Positions 63,624-64,000 of a stretch of 64,000 nt of DNA are shown one piece after another (the first letter of the stretch is position 1; the number at the start of each line of letters is the position of its first letter). The notes below the pieces were generated by a model, which saw nothing but the letters and a program-made list of their open reading frames with translations, made no database searches and was not told the DNA's origin. This DNA comes from Bacillus fungorum. GTDB taxonomy: Bacteria > Bacillota > Bacilli > Bacillales > Bacillaceae_G. The translations under genes and the position numbers were made by a program. The stretch spans positions 62,001 to 126,000 of the forward strand of contig NZ_NWUW01000006.1 in NCBI RefSeq assembly GCF_002746455.1, given 5' to 3'.

Positions 63624-64000
63624 ATGGAAAACACATTAGTAAAAAGTCTGTATAGAGATACAGATAAATACGCAGGTCAAACAGTACAAGTATCAGGGTG
63701 GATTCGTAACTTACGTGATTCAAAAGCATTTGGTTTCATCGAATTAAACGACGGTAGCTTCTTCAAAAGCGTTCAAATCGTTTTCGATACAGAATTAGAT
63801 AACTTCAAAGAAATTGCAAAGCTTCCACTTAGCTCTTCAGTTAAAGTAGAAGGAAAAGTAATTGCAACGCCTGGAGCGAAGCAACCATTTGAAATTAAAG
63901 CAGAAAAAATTGATATCGAGGGCTTATCAGATTCTGATTACCCACTTCAAAAGAAGCGTCACACGTTTGAATACTTACGTACAATCGCTCACTTACGTCC
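63624..64000 (+). CDS. asnS: Asparaginyl-tRNA synthetase (3' truncated by window edge)
   Basis: The first 125 codons of a class IIb synthetase. It begins [12 protein letters not shown] and contains an OB-fold anticodon-binding domain with [21 protein letters not shown] (about 24-44 in the family pattern), followed by the hinge to the catalytic core (LRTIAHLRP at the window end). The sequence pattern and the Asn specifier of the upstream T-box both point to AsnS rather than AspS or LysS. AAAGGAG precedes ATG 63624. Confidence 0.93.
   Translation, partial: MENTLVKSLYRDTDKYAGQTVQVSGWIRNLRDSKAFGFIELNDGSFFKSVQIVFDTELDNFKEIAKLPLSSSVKVEGKVIATPGAKQPFEIKAEKIDIEGLSDSDYPLQKKRHTFEYLRTIAHLR

Overview
The window is low-GC Firmicute chromosome and almost certainly comes from a Bacillus cereus-group bacterium (B. 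cereus, B. thuringiensis, B. anthracis or a close relative). The gene order ytkL-ytoI-ytpI-nrnA-ytrI/ytrH-dnaE-ytsJ-accDA-pfkA-pyk-fxsA-ytvI-ytwI-citZ-icd-mdh-phoPR-polA-mutM-ytaF-coaE-gapB-speD-nrdR-dnaB-dnaI-ytxC-thrS-infC-rpmI-rplT-ysdC-sspI-ysgA-pheST is the Bacillus core order. Copies of a roughly 155-bp repeat bounded by TTTAT, matching the cereus-group bcr1 element, narrow it to that group. No rRNA, tRNA, CRISPR array, prophage or intact insertion sequence was seen.

Layout. 0-6 kb is accessory: the tail of a Ser/Gly/Cys-rich protein, a cupin/GNAT/DUF6176 cluster, an ECF sigma factor with its overlapping anti-sigma gene, small membrane and lipoproteins, an M24 peptidase and a full bcr1 copy. 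6-12 kb holds ytkL, ytoI, ytpI, nrnA and the divergent sporulation pair ytrH-ytrI. 12-30 kb is central metabolism and replication: dnaE, malic enzyme ytsJ, a FadR/GntR regulator, accD-accA, pfkA-pyk, then citZ-icd-mdh. 30-44 kb has phoP-phoR, DNA polymerase and repair (polA, mutM), coaE, gapB with CcpN-type operators, speD behind a structured leader, nrdR and the helicase-loading pair dnaB-dnaI. 44-51 kb is translation (thrS behind a Thr T-box, infC-rpmI-rplT with an L20-type leader and an AUU start for infC), a dUTPase and ysdC. 51-58 kb is a second accessory island: a TetR regulator divergent from an EmrA/EmrB-like efflux pair, two tandem four-helix membrane paralogs, three tandem CPBP (CAAX-protease-like) genes in different states of decay, and an HD-domain protein. 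58-64 kb returns to core: sspI, ysgA, pheS-pheT behind a Phe T-box and the start of asnS behind an Asn T-box.

How the genes work together. The metabolic block covers glycolysis (pfkA, pyk), malate/pyruvate exchange (ytsJ), malonyl-CoA supply for lipid synthesis (accDA), the first and last TCA steps (citZ, icd, mdh) and gluconeogenic GAPDH (gapB). Several sporulation membrane genes (ytrH, ytrI, ytvI, ytaF, ytxC, sspI) lie between them.

The most interesting non-coding signals are: a four-box PhoP-type site with its own -10 downstream of phoR, driving what looks like a short RNA that ends at a strong terminator just before polA; a speD leader able to pair with its own Shine-Dalgarno sequence; bcr1 copies that repeatedly form the 5' leaders of genes in the same relative orientation; and a CPBP gene whose initiator ATG appears to have become ATA. 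All functional statements about these signals are inferences from sequence alone.
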